Below are positions 1 to 8,129 of a stretch of DNA of 64,000 nt, in pieces. A program made the translations under genes and the position numbers. Source of the stretch: Amycolatopsis nigrescens CSC17Ta-90 (GTDB lineage Bacteria; Actinomycetota; Actinomycetes; Mycobacteriales; Pseudonocardiaceae); NCBI RefSeq assembly GCF_000384315.1, contig NZ_ARVW01000001.1, forward strand, positions 7,423,001-7,487,000, written 5' to 3'. The notes under the pieces are model-generated. The model saw nothing but the letters and a program-made list of their open reading frames with translations. It searched no databases and was not told where the DNA came from. The first letter of the stretch is position 1, and every line of letters begins with the position of its first letter.

Positions 1-270
1 GGCCTGCGTCCGACGCCGCAGTTAGAGGAGGCGACGCGGCTCTATCGGTACGACACGATTTTCGTGCTCGATCCACTGGACACCTTCGAGGACCCGGACG
101 ACATCGTCTGGGCGAAGGACCGCGAGATCCGTCGTGTTCACGAACTGATCGTGCAGGGCTATTTCGACGCCGGTTACGAACCAGTGTTCGTCGCGCCCGA
201 CTCGGCGGCGGCCCGGCTTGATTTCATCTGCTCCAACTTGCGCCTGCCCAAACCAAGCCGAGGCGCGTGA
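1..270 (+). CDS. AAA-family ATPase, C-terminal part (runs off left edge)
   Basis: The reading frame is open from base 1 and ends at 270, so only the last 89 residues are visible. They contain a beta-strand ending YDTIFVLDPLDTFED, then a helix with WAKDREIRRVHELI and a final GYEPVFV strand. This is the usual ending of NadR-like AAA_28 small ATPases/kinases. The P-loop would lie left of the window, so nucleotide binding cannot be confirmed. The stop overlaps the GTG start of the synthetase-like gene (GTGA, 4 nt), so the two are probably translationally coupled. The family call rests on recalled resemblance. Confidence 0.6.
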   Translation, partial: GLRPTPQLEEATRLYRYDTIFVLDPLDTFEDPDDIVWAKDREIRRVHELIVQGYFDAGYEPVFVAPDSAAARLDFICSNLRLPKPSRGA

Positions 271-1780
271 CCGTTACAGACCAGCGCACAATACGAGTTG
301 GGAGCGTGATGACGTTGAGCCGCAACGGGAGACCGTCGCTGCTGCTCTCGCCCAACAGTGTGCTAGCCAACTCACTGCTGCGCTCAATCGACATCCTGCG
401 GCCCCGAGTGTTGGCGGCGAGGCCGGCGCGGATCGAGTTCGTTGTAGGCACTCAGATCAATGGCGCCCCGCATCTCGGGACGAACCTGGTGCAAGCTGCG
501 GCGTTCCTCTTGGCGAAGATCGCCCGCCGCGAGTTCTCCATCGACACCACCGTTCGGTTTGGCGCGTTGGACAACGCTCCCTACGACGTGGTGCTCGCCC
601 CGGAAACACATAGCGCCTACCAGCAAACCTACTTCCACGCGCTGGGTAGGGATGGCATTGGTGAGCTGGTCGAGCGCTACTACCGGGCATTCTTCGACTC
701 CGTCTCGGACGCCACGGGCACCGACTACGCGGTGGAGACTTACACCGATCAGCAAGCCGGCCCAGGATTTCGGGCCGAGTTCCTACGCACCCTCGAGCGC
801 GGGAAGACATCCGCTGGTGGATGGCCCCCTCACACGGCGTGGTGCATATCCGCATCCCCTGCCCCGAGTGCGGGTGGGCGGAGAAGCGTGCTGACCGCAC
901 CAAACTCGCTCACCTTGACGAGGACGGCGCGACGTTCGACGCGGTCTGCTTCGACCACGGTCCTTACAAGGCGCACATCGACCCTGAAGACGATCAGCCC
1001 TACCTGGACCTGGCCACGCTTTACCGGAACCTGGTCAAGGAACGTGCGCTCGGCCGGGATGCCAGCACGCTGCATGTGATGATGAAGGGCGGTGACTGGA
1101 CCTTCGGCTGCCAGCTTGTCGACGGCGCCCTGGGGGCGCTGGACACCCCGCCGGGACGGATGCCGTCCCGAATCTTCACACCACAGGTGCTGGCCCCGAC
1201 CGGAGCGAAGCTGTCCAAATCGCTGCTGCGGGAGCAGGGTAGGAACGTTCTGCCCGCCGATGTCGAACCTTGGATGCTCGACACCACCGCATGGCCCGGC
1301 TCGGTTGACGACTACGTCGATGCGTTGGTCTGGCTGGTCGGCGAACTGCTGGCTGACCCTAAGCACTTCTTCCGTTCGTTCACCGTCAAGGAACTTGGCC
1401 GACTCATGACCGCACGCCCCGCAGAACCCGTTGTCCGTGCCCACGAAATGGGCATCTACAAGCGCTACTTCGACCTCATCGCGACCGGGCGCAAGACCAC
1501 TGAGATCCGGGTCAACGACTCCAGCCGCCGGAAGATCAAGGAAGGCTCGCTGATCCGGTTTCGCTGCCAAGGTGACCAGGTGCTGACCCGTGTCACCCGC
1601 ATCGCCCGCTATGCCAACTTCGGCGACATGTTCGCCCATGAAACAGTCGCCTCGGTCAACCCGCTGGCAACCAAACAGGAGCAGTTGGCCAACATCCGCC
1701 AGATCTACCCTCCTGAACGTGAAGCCCTCGGCGTCGTCGCAATCGGCATCGAACTTGTCGACCCACCCCGCCCGACTTGA
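267..1780 (+). pseudogene. Class I lysyl-tRNA-synthetase-like protein with C-terminal ASCH domain, frameshifted
   Basis: Two frames together make one protein of about 505 residues. The first frame (GTG at 267) has the HIGH-like motif GAPHLGT near residue 66. The second, read from about 803 to 1780, has a CPECG zinc-type knuckle, a WTFGCQLVDGAL segment and the KMSKS-like motif KLSKS. This order resembles archaeal-type class I LysRS. A C-terminal segment starting MGIYKRYFDLIATGRKTTEI looks like an ASCH/YqfB-type RNA-binding domain and sits where the anticodon-binding domain would be. The frames meet at 798-805 in a G run. Adding one G there restores a continuous protein, so this is a one-base deletion, a sequencing error or, less likely, programmed frameshifting. 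It overlaps the upstream ATPase by 4 nt. Charging of tRNA is not implied. Confidence 0.65.
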
Positions 1781-1968
1781 CAACGCGGCTGGCTCACGAA
1801 CTCGCGGCAGTGGCTTGTCCGCCTGGCAAACGAGTACGACCGCATGGAGTGATCTGATTGCCCCGAGCGGTGTGGCAGACGAGCAGCCCGCGCGCTGTGC
1901 GCACGTGTCCCGGGTTTGTGTACGCGGGCGGAGGCGTTGTGCCAGGGTGGGTAGGGGAGGGATCGCGG

Positions 1969-2190
1969 ATGATTCTTACGTTCAGCCGGAGCGACAAAGG
2001 GGACCGGCGGGCTTTCGTCGTCGCCTGCGCGTTGATGTGCGTGGTGACGGTGGCCGTGGTGGCCTTGCTGGTCGGCGTTGTGCAGGGCGTGACCTGGTTG
2101 ATCGTGGCCGGGCTGGTGGTGGCGCTGCCGGCCGCCTTCGGCGCGGGGCAGGCCAGTGCCCAGCACGCGGCGAGCCTCCGCGAAGGCTGA
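1969..2190 (+). CDS. Small two-helix membrane protein
   Basis: This 73-residue protein starts at an ATG preceded by a purine-rich AGGGGAGGG ribosome site. The same frame is open upstream to 1858, but that part has no start with a comparable site. After a short charged head (SRSDKGDRR) there are two hydrophobic stretches, about residues 14-36 and 39-58, separated by VQGVTW, then a small Ala-rich tail. That predicts two transmembrane helices with both ends inside. No family was recognised. It stands alone between the synthetase-like gene and the YCII gene on the other strand. Confidence 0.55.
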   Translation: MILTFSRSDKGDRRAFVVACALMCVVTVAVVALLVGVVQGVTWLIVAGLVVALPAAFGAGQASAQHAASLREG

Positions 2191-2211
2191 CTCTGGGGGA
2201 GTCACCTCGGT

Positions 2212-2757
2212 TCAGGACGGCCGTCCGCCGGGCTGCCAGTTGTGGACTTCTATGGCGGCGTACCGGTCCGGGGTCAGCACGGCGCGTGCCGCGTCCGGGC
2301 CGGGCGCCCGGACCAGTGCCGCCGTGCCCAGCCAGCCGGTGCCGTCGTCGGACAGCAGTGGCCCGTACGCGATCAGTCCGTCGTTCTCGGGCGGCACGGT
2401 GAGATCGGCGGGCTGCCCCTCGCCGAGGCCGAGCACCAGGTACCGGTTGCCACCCGTCCGGCTGCCGGGGAAGTCCCACATGGTGCGCCCCAGCGTGTTG
2501 CGCCACCGGCGCAGCAGCACGTCCCGGTACACGCCCGCCTGGTAGTTGGGCTCATCGAAGGCGAACGCACGGGCGGCGGCGGGATCCGGCAGGTCGACGA
2601 TGTGCACGCTGCCGGTGGGCATACCGCCGTCGAGAGTCGGCCCGCGGGCGATCATCTCCGCCGCGTACCGGTCCATGTACGACCAGTGCCCCTCCGACAA
2701 CTCGTCGCGCAGCCCCACGGACCCCACCCGATCCCGGTGGTAGCAGAAGAACTCCAT
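2212..2757 (-). CDS. YCII-related domain protein
   Basis: This protein has 181 residues from the ATG at 2757. The N-terminal half (MEFFCYHRDR, SEGHWSYMDRYAAEMIARGP, GSVHIVDLPDPAAARAFAFD) matches the YCII dimeric ferredoxin-like fold seen in small dehydrochlorinase-like proteins. The second half adds another ferredoxin-like half (GLIAYGPLLSDDG, then PDAARAVL). It is longer than a bare YCII domain of about 95 residues, so it may be a tandem form. The frame stays open to 3321, but that extension has no family resemblance. The function is unknown. Confidence 0.75.
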   Translation of the reverse strand: MEFFCYHRDRVGSVGLRDELSEGHWSYMDRYAAEMIARGPTLDGGMPTGSVHIVDLPDPAAARAFAFDEPNYQAGVYRDVLLRRWRNTLGRTMWDFPGSRTGGNRYLVLGLGEGQPADLTVPPENDGLIAYGPLLSDDGTGWLGTAALVRAPGPDAARAVLTPDRYAAIEVHNWQPGGRPS

Positions 2758-2854
2758 GCCCCCAGTCTTCCAGCCGGCCGTAGGTGCGTGGCCATTCCCG
2801 GTGCATACGGGATAGTGACCGGTCGGCACTGGTCGTGACGGATGGAGCAGGGCT

Positions 2855-3052
2855 GTGAGTGATCCCGTGTGGGAGGTCGCCGACCGGTTGCCCGGATGTT
2901 CACCCGACAGAAGACCAACCTCCGAGACTGACGCCGGTGAGGTCTGGGAACAGCTCGGGTTCGAACACGTCCGCGGCGGCCTGTTCACGCTCGACCTCAA
3001 CCTGACCACTCTGAACGAGCACCTCGACCGGCTCCGCAAACACCACGAGTGA
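2855..3052 (+). CDS. Small hypothetical protein
   Basis: This is a 65-residue frame with a GTG start and a GGAG-like site about 9 nt upstream. The protein is acidic in the middle and ends in a helix-forming segment (LTTLNEHLDRLRKHHE). It has no recognisable family. The start lies about 100 bp from the divergent YCII gene, leaving room for a shared promoter region. It could be spurious, but its reading frame matches local third-position GC better than the competing frames. Confidence 0.35.
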   Translation: MSDPVWEVADRLPGCSPDRRPTSETDAGEVWEQLGFEHVRGGLFTLDLNLTTLNEHLDRLRKHHE

Positions 3053-3189
3053 TCCCGCCACACCTCCGTCCAAGCGGATGTGAGACGTCGGCGCAGCACA
3101 GGTCCACCAACTGCCGCGATTTGGAGATCCCACCACCACCATCTCGCTACGATGCGTGTTCCGCGACCGGTCGATGACGGCAGGTGATC

Positions 3190-3552
3190 ATGAACCCGTG
3201 GCTGCAAGCCGGGCTGTCCCTGCTTGTCGGTCTGCTTACCGCCGGGGGCGCCTGGATCGGGGTCCGGCACTCGGTTCGCGGCAACGACCGCGCCACCCAG
3301 CAGCGGGAACTGGCGGCACAACGCGAGGAATGGTGGCGGCGCTTCACCTGGGCCGCAGAGCTCGCACGGGACCGGTCTATGGCCAGCCGCACCCTCGGTT
3401 TGGAGCTACTCACCGCGCTTGCCCAGTCTGACCTGACCCAACATGACGAATGGCAGTTGCTGGACGTCTTCCAACAGCGTGTACTGGAGGAGATCCTGGC
3501 AGGCCAAGACGACCTACCCGTGACAGACGAGGGGCAGGCGGAACAAGGATGA
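3190..3552 (+). CDS. Small membrane-anchored hypothetical protein
   Basis: This protein has 120 residues from the ATG at 3190; a GTG six bases earlier is a possible alternative. One hydrophobic segment (about residues 5-25, LQAGLSLLVGLLTAGGAWIG) is followed by a charged, probably coiled-coil region with QQRELAAQREEWWRRF and an acidic end. This is the layout of single-span holin-like or phage-island proteins, but no family was recognised. Its stop overlaps the next start (ATGA), so the two genes form a coupled pair. Confidence 0.5.
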   Translation: MNPWLQAGLSLLVGLLTAGGAWIGVRHSVRGNDRATQQRELAAQREEWWRRFTWAAELARDRSMASRTLGLELLTALAQSDLTQHDEWQLLDVFQQRVLEEILAGQDDLPVTDEGQAEQG

Positions 3553-3959
3553 GCAGGCCGCCGCAGGTCACGGGGGAGCAGATCGCAGCCGCACGGCTGA
3601 GGATCGTGCTCGACCAGAAGTTCGGTCGCGAGACACCCGACGTTGTTCAGCAAATCTCCGCCATGACCATCGCAAGTCCTGCAGATCAGCAGACCCTCGG
3701 AGCCTCACAACCCACAACCACTGCCGCAAGCGGCGACACCGAGACATCAGCCACCCGATGGCTCCCGGAAGGCCCACCCACGACTGATCGCACACCGTCG
3801 GAGACTCGCAAGCACTTCATCGAGTTCCAGAAGGCCCTGTTGTCTGCGAGGGCTGCAATAGAGAAGCGGGAAGACCCCCAGACTGCCCGCCAACAAGCCC
3901 AAGAACGCCCCGCAGAAGAACGGCCTTCGTCCGCCACATCACGACGGCGAGAGGCATAG
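3549..3959 (+). CDS. Hypothetical hydrophilic protein
   Basis: This 136-residue protein starts at an ATG overlapping the previous stop. It begins with VTGEQIAAARLRIVLDQKFGRETPDVVQQ, has a Ser/Thr/Pro-rich disordered centre, then a helical segment (TRKHFIEFQKALLSARAAIE) and a Gln/Arg-rich tail. No family was recognised. Base composition here is visibly less GC-rich than in the metabolic genes to the right, which fits an accessory origin. The 190 bp that follow contain no gene or terminator that I can see. Confidence 0.5.
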   Translation: MSRPPQVTGEQIAAARLRIVLDQKFGRETPDVVQQISAMTIASPADQQTLGASQPTTTAASGDTETSATRWLPEGPPTTDRTPSETRKHFIEFQKALLSARAAIEKREDPQTARQQAQERPAEERPSSATSRRREA

Positions 3960-4150
3960 TCCGTTCTCGCTGAGAATTACGTCATCACAGAGACACCACC
4001 GAATGCGCGACACAGCAACGAGCCAACCGTGACAACGCGGAAGGGGTGGCAACCGAATACGCCAGAAACGGGCCGCGCGGCTGAGTAACTGCTGGTCAGC
4101 CGTCCTCTGGCTACTTCTCGAAGATGGGGACTAGGAGCCGACCCAGACAA

Positions 4151-5641
4151 TTACGAGAGATCGAAAGGGGCGGGGGAGTGGCCTTCCCAGATCTGGCGGG
4201 ATGCCTGTTCGGGGTAGGGCAGGGTCTTCGACTCGGTGTCCAGGACGCGGGTGAGGTGCCCGCCGGGCCGGTGGGCGGACCAGCCCGCGTCGCCGGTGGT
4301 GACGAAGCGGACCCATGCCTCCTGGAGTTCGCGGGAGAGCGCGACGGCCTCGGGAGTGGGCTCCTCGCCGATGAGCTGGGTGCCGACGGGGCTGTCCAGC
4401 GTGCCGAACGCCAGGGGCACGTCGAGGCTGTGGCAGGCGCCCAGGATGCCGCCGAGGGCCGGGGCAACCCAGCCCAGTTCGAACAGGTACGAGGTGCCGC
4501 CGGCTGCCGCGTTCGCCTCGGCCAGCTTCTGTGACGGCATGCGGAAGAGGGCGTCGGAGTACACCGTCTCCACCAGCTCCTCCGGGCCTGCCTGCGGGAA
4601 CGCGGCACGGTAGGCCCGCGCGCCGTCCGGCTGCGGGGCGTGCAGTTCCAGGGCTGCGTGGGCGTCCTCCTCGGTGAAGGTGCCGTACCGTCCGCTCATG
4701 ACGCTGAAGTACCGGAATTCGTCCCGGGTGTGGCCGACGAGCAGTTCGGTCCCGCTTGCGCGCGCGCCGGCCAGCGCGGGCCAGGGCGTTTCCGGGAGGA
4801 CCTCGCCGTCGACGACGGGGCACAGCGCGGTGCCGGTCTCCGTGAGGCGTCCCCAGCTCTCCCGGTGCGCGTGGAGGCCGGCGTTGAACGAGGTGAGCTC
4901 GGCGGCCAGGTGCCATGGGTCGATGTCGCGCAGGGCCTCGGCGGTGGGGGCCGTCGCGCCGAGCCGGTCCGCGAACGCGGCGGTGACCTGCCGTGCCAGC
5001 GCCGGGGTGCTGTGCAGCCCCGGCACCGAATGGGCGATGGCCCGCCGGAACAGGCCGCGCGCGGACTTCAACGTCAGCAGGGCGGCGACCGAGCCCGCCC
5101 CGGCGGACACCCCGCCCACGGTGACCCGGCCGGGGTCGCCTCCGAAGGCGGCGATGTTGCGCTGCACCCACTCCAGCGCCGCGATCTGGTCGAGAAATCC
5201 GCGGTTGGGCGGCACATCGTCGAGGAACGCGAATCCCTCCGCGCCCACGCGGCAGTTGATGGTCACCACGACGACTCCCGCCTCGGCCAGCGCTGCCGGG
5301 TCATACATCGGGTCGCTCGACGCCGCTGAGAGGTAGCCGCCCACGGGGATCCACACCAGCACCGGCAGTCCCGCCGCGCCGGGATCCGGAGTGCCGACGT
5401 TGAGCGTCAGCCAGTCGGTGCCCTGCGGGGGCACGTCGATCGGCAGGGACAGCGGCACCACGGGGCCGAACTCGACCGCCTGCCTCGTCTCCTCCCAGCG
5501 GTGCGGCGGCGCGGGCGCGGCGAAGCGGAGCGCTCCGACCGGGGGCTGGGCGTAGGGGATGCCGCGGAACACCGCGTGCCCCTGCCGCCGGCGCCCCTGC
5601 ACCACGCCTTCCGTGGTCCGTACCTTTGGCTGTTCGGACAT
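4151..5641 (-). CDS. Type B carboxylesterase
   Basis: This 496-residue alpha/beta hydrolase begins with the family hallmark TTEGVVQGRRRQGHAVFRGI and PYAQPPVGALRF. The nucleophile elbow GGVSAGAGS puts the catalytic serine at about residue 179, in place of the usual GESAG. The oxyanion region is VGGYLSA rather than HGGGF. A later GACHSLDVPLAFG supplies the probable catalytic His. Full family length and no signal peptide suggest a cytoplasmic ester hydrolase of unknown substrate. It is divergent from the TetR gene at 5738, which probably represses it. Confidence 0.88.
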   Translation of the reverse strand: MSEQPKVRTTEGVVQGRRRQGHAVFRGIPYAQPPVGALRFAAPAPPHRWEETRQAVEFGPVVPLSLPIDVPPQGTDWLTLNVGTPDPGAAGLPVLVWIPVGGYLSAASSDPMYDPAALAEAGVVVVTINCRVGAEGFAFLDDVPPNRGFLDQIAALEWVQRNIAAFGGDPGRVTVGGVSAGAGSVAALLTLKSARGLFRRAIAHSVPGLHSTPALARQVTAAFADRLGATAPTAEALRDIDPWHLAAELTSFNAGLHAHRESWGRLTETGTALCPVVDGEVLPETPWPALAGARASGTELLVGHTRDEFRYFSVMSGRYGTFTEEDAHAALELHAPQPDGARAYRAAFPQAGPEELVETVYSDALFRMPSQKLAEANAAAGGTSYLFELGWVAPALGGILGACHSLDVPLAFGTLDSPVGTQLIGEEPTPEAVALSRELQEAWVRFVTTGDAGWSAHRPGGHLTRVLDTESKTLPYPEQASRQIWEGHSPAPFDLS

Positions 5642-5662
5642 GACGGTTCCTTCCCTCGAGTG

Positions 5663-5680
5663 GACCCAGGATTATGGGTC
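5663..5680. promoter_or_regulatory. Candidate TetR operator between esterase and regulator
   Basis: This is an inverted repeat GACCCA-N6-TGGGTC, 18 bp, lying 22 bp upstream of the esterase start in the region shared with the divergent TetR gene. A TTGACA-like hexamer read on the minus strand (5691-5696) lies just beside it, so repressor binding would block the esterase promoter. A direct repeat TGTATT also occurs at 5684 and 5699. The role is inferred from position and symmetry. Confidence 0.45.
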
Positions 5681-5737
5681 AGGTGTATTATGTCAACTGT
5701 ATTGGAACCGTCTCGGGGTACGAGGGAGGGACCGGCG

Positions 5738-6337
5738 ATGCCGAAACAGGTGGATCACCGCGGACGCCGCGAAGTGATCGCCCGCGCACTGTGGCGGGTG
5801 GTGGAGCAGCGCGGCGTTACACAGCTGACGATGCGCGTGGTGGCGCAGGAGGCGGGCATGTCACTCGGGCAGCTGCAGCACTACTTCGCCTCCCGGACGG
5901 CCATGCTCTCCTTCGCCATGGATTTCGCGTCCGAGCAGACCTCGGTGCGCGTACACCAGGGGCTCGAAAAGCTCGGTGACCGTCCGCACCCCCGTGACGT
6001 GCTGCGACTGACGCTCGCGGAAATGCTCCCCCTGCATGCCGACGCCCGCGCGACCAGCTGGATGAGCGCCGCCTACGTCCTGGAGGCGCTGCACGACGAG
6101 GCCGTGCACGAGCAGGCGCGTCACGGCCTCGTCCAAGGGCGGGCTCTCGTCGAGCAGTTGGTCCGCCAGGCGATCGCCGACGGGCACATCGACTCCGGCC
6201 GCGACCCGGCGACCGAGACCAACCTGCTCCTCGCCCTCACCGGCTTCACCTCCCTGATCGAACTCGACGTGATCAAGCCCCAGGACGCGCTCGCCGCGAT
6301 CGACGTGCATCTGGACCGGCTGTTCAGGAGTACGTGA
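5738..6337 (+). CDS. TetR/AcrR-family transcriptional regulator
   Basis: This protein has 199 residues from the ATG at 5738, which follows a GGGAGGG site. The N-terminal helix-turn-helix is clear: RREVIARALWRVVEQRGVTQ, then VAQEAGMSLGQLQHYFASR. The remainder is the helical ligand-binding/dimer domain (AEMLPLHADARATSWMSAAY, similar to BetI/RutR-type C-terminal domains). It is divergently transcribed from the carboxylesterase across about 95 bp holding an inverted repeat, the usual arrangement for a repressor of its neighbour. Confidence 0.88.
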   Translation: MPKQVDHRGRREVIARALWRVVEQRGVTQLTMRVVAQEAGMSLGQLQHYFASRTAMLSFAMDFASEQTSVRVHQGLEKLGDRPHPRDVLRLTLAEMLPLHADARATSWMSAAYVLEALHDEAVHEQARHGLVQGRALVEQLVRQAIADGHIDSGRDPATETNLLLALTGFTSLIELDVIKPQDALAAIDVHLDRLFRST

Positions 6338-6530
6338 CCTGCCCTCGGACACGGGGGCAGGTGGGGTAGCACTTCAGCTGGACCAACAACGCCAGCAAAT
6401 GCTGTTCGTGCTGCGTTCTGCCGCGAGCCCACGCGATCTTGTCCGGAGAAGGCGTGAACGCCTCGGCCAGCTCGCGCACCGACACCGCACGCTTGAAGCG
6501 CGGATAGGCCGTGCGATCAACCGACGCCAA
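6324..6530 (-). pseudogene. Tn3-family transposase N-terminal remnant (DUF4158)
   Basis: The translation from 6530 opens with MASVDRTAYPRFKRAVSVRE, then AFTPSPDKIAWARGRTQ and LLALLVQLKC. This is the conserved start of actinobacterial Tn3-family transposases. Resemblance ends at LKCY, where the full protein of nearly 1000 residues would continue; here the frame turns into unrelated sequence and stops against the 3' end of the TetR gene. No terminal inverted repeat or resolvase was seen. The remnant marks past transposon activity at the right edge of the accessory segment. The 200 bp up to the LysR gene hold nothing else I recognise. Confidence 0.7.
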
Positions 6531-6735
6531 ACCGACACCCCAGCAAGATCAACTACCCGGCCCCGAGCACCTTAGTCAGACTGGCTCCCGCCCCGACCCA
6601 CCCCGATCAGCGGCGACGGGGCACTTCGCGTCGTAGGTCGAGGGACCAAGCCGTCCGTTGACACAGCGAGCTGACGCCTTGAGCCGAGAACGCCCCCGAA
6701 CTCTGACGACGGCTGGTACCGGTGGCCCCTCCCCG

Positions 6736-7644
6736 TTACTTCGGCCGAGCGGGAGGTTGGCTGACGACCGCCAGAAGGCTTGCGACCAAGGGGTTTTGGT
6801 CGTTCTTCCGCCAGGCGACGGCGACTCGGGTGCGGGGAGCGCCGGGTTCGATCCCGCGGAAGGCGACGCCTTTGAGACGGATGCGCCGGATGCTCGCCGG
6901 GGCCAGCGAGACACCGAGGCCGGTTTCCACCAGGGCGCAGACGGTCTGCCATTCGACCGCGTGCTGGGCGATCCGGGGCGTGCAGCCGGCCGCGGCGCAA
7001 AGGCCGATGATCTTGTCGTACAGCTGAGGGCCGGCCGCGCGGGGCAAGAGCACGAAGGGCGAGTCCGCCAAGTGTGCGAGGGTGACCGTTCGTTGAGCGG
7101 CCAGCGGGTGCGTGGACGGCAGGACGGCCACGAAGGGCTCGGTCAGCACGGTCTTGAAGTTGAGTTCCGCCTCGTCGGTGGGCGGCTCGCGCAGCAGGCC
7201 GATATCGATGGTCTTCTCGCGCAGGGCGGCGATCTGCGGCGCTGTGGTCATCTCCTCGATGTCCAGGTGCACGTGGGGAAAGCGGTCGCGGAAGGCGCGC
7301 AGCAGATCGGGCAGGACGGTCAGCGCGAGGGAGGCGGCGAAACCGATCCGCAGGCGGCCGGCCTGGCCGCTGCCGATGGCTCTGGCCGCGGCCAGGCCGT
7401 TCGTGAGGTCGGTGAGCGCCCGTCGGGCAACGGGCAGCAGCTCCCGGCCGGCGGGGGTGAGGGTGACGCGCCCTGGTTCGCGGTTGAACAGCGGGTGGCC
7501 GACCTTGCTCTCCAGGCGGCGGATCTGCTGGCTCAGCGGTGGCTGTGCGATGCCCAAGCGGGTGGCTGCCTGACCGAAGTGGAGTTCCTCCGCGAGCACG
7601 ACGAAGGCATGCAACTGCGGCAAGGGAAGTTCCGGACGCTCCAT
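6736..7644 (-). CDS. LysR-family transcriptional regulator
   Basis: This 302-residue protein has the LysR winged helix at its start (LPQLHAFVVLAEELHFGQAA, then RLGIAQPPLSQQIRRLE). The typical linker follows, and the substrate-binding domain begins near residue 95 (GRLRIGFAASLALTVLPDLL), with IDIGLLREPP and a VETGLGVSLAPAS pocket segment. Overall it resembles BenM/CatR-like regulators that sense aromatic or small organic acids, but the ligand cannot be read from sequence. It is divergent from the RidA gene with 72 bp between them, so that gene is the likely target. Confidence 0.9.
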   Translation of the reverse strand: MERPELPLPQLHAFVVLAEELHFGQAATRLGIAQPPLSQQIRRLESKVGHPLFNREPGRVTLTPAGRELLPVARRALTDLTNGLAAARAIGSGQAGRLRIGFAASLALTVLPDLLRAFRDRFPHVHLDIEEMTTAPQIAALREKTIDIGLLREPPTDEAELNFKTVLTEPFVAVLPSTHPLAAQRTVTLAHLADSPFVLLPRAAGPQLYDKIIGLCAAAGCTPRIAQHAVEWQTVCALVETGLGVSLAPASIRRIRLKGVAFRGIEPGAPRTRVAVAWRKNDQNPLVASLLAVVSQPPARPK

Positions 7645-7716
7645 ACGCCTAGAGATATCAGACCATGCCGTTACTTGTATTAGACGTATTCGCGCTGGTC
7701 ACTTAGCGTTCGGCGG

Positions 7717-8103
7717 ATGACAGAGCGGCGTGCGATCCTCAGCGGCTCGGCCTTTGAGGAGCAGATCGGTTATGCCCGTGCCGTGGTCGACGGCGACTGG
7801 GTGCATGTGTCCGGGACGACCGGGTTCGACTACACCACCATGACGATCTCCGACGACGTGGTGGAGCAGGCCGAGCAGTGCCTGCGCAATATCGACGACG
7901 CGTTGTCCGAGGCGGGGTGCACTTTCGCCGACGTGGTGCGGGTGCGGTACATCCTGCCCGACCGGGACGACTTCGAGCTCTGCTGGCCGGTTCTGCGTCG
8001 CTGCTTCGGCGAGGTGCGGCCGGTCGCCACGATGCTCATGTGCGGCCTCGCCGACCCCCGCATGAAGATCGAGATCGAGGTGTACGCGCGGAACAGGCGC
8101 TAG
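7717..8103 (+). CDS. RidA/YjgF-family enamine/imine deaminase
   Basis: This 128-residue protein has family-typical length. It carries GYARAVVDGDWVHVSGTTG at the N-terminus, EQAEQCLRNIDDALSEAG in the middle and VRPVATMLMCGLADPRMKIE at the end, where the conserved arginine and acidic residues form the trimer active site. RidA proteins hydrolyse reactive enamine/imine intermediates from PLP enzymes; some paralogues act in aromatic or nucleobase breakdown. Divergence from a LysR regulator suggests induction in a catabolic context. It may also be a stand-alone detoxifier. Confidence 0.88.
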   Translation: MTERRAILSGSAFEEQIGYARAVVDGDWVHVSGTTGFDYTTMTISDDVVEQAEQCLRNIDDALSEAGCTFADVVRVRYILPDRDDFELCWPVLRRCFGEVRPVATMLMCGLADPRMKIEIEVYARNRR

Positions 8104-8129
8104 CGGCGTACGCGGGGTGCGGACACGGG

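Noticed and set aside
1790..1850. A frame ending WLTNSRQWLVRLANEYDRME just after the synthetase-like gene
   Set aside because: It looks like the tail of a protein but has no start codon or upstream coding sequence within the gap; it may be a vestige, too short to annotate.
2212..3321. Extension of the YCII protein to 369 residues
   Set aside because: The added 188 N-terminal residues are low-complexity and cover the small genes at 2855 and 3190; the ATG at 2757 gives the normal domain start.
6840..6865. GTTCGATCC sequence resembling a tRNA T-loop
   Set aside because: It lies inside the LysR coding sequence and no acceptor or anticodon arms can be drawn around it.
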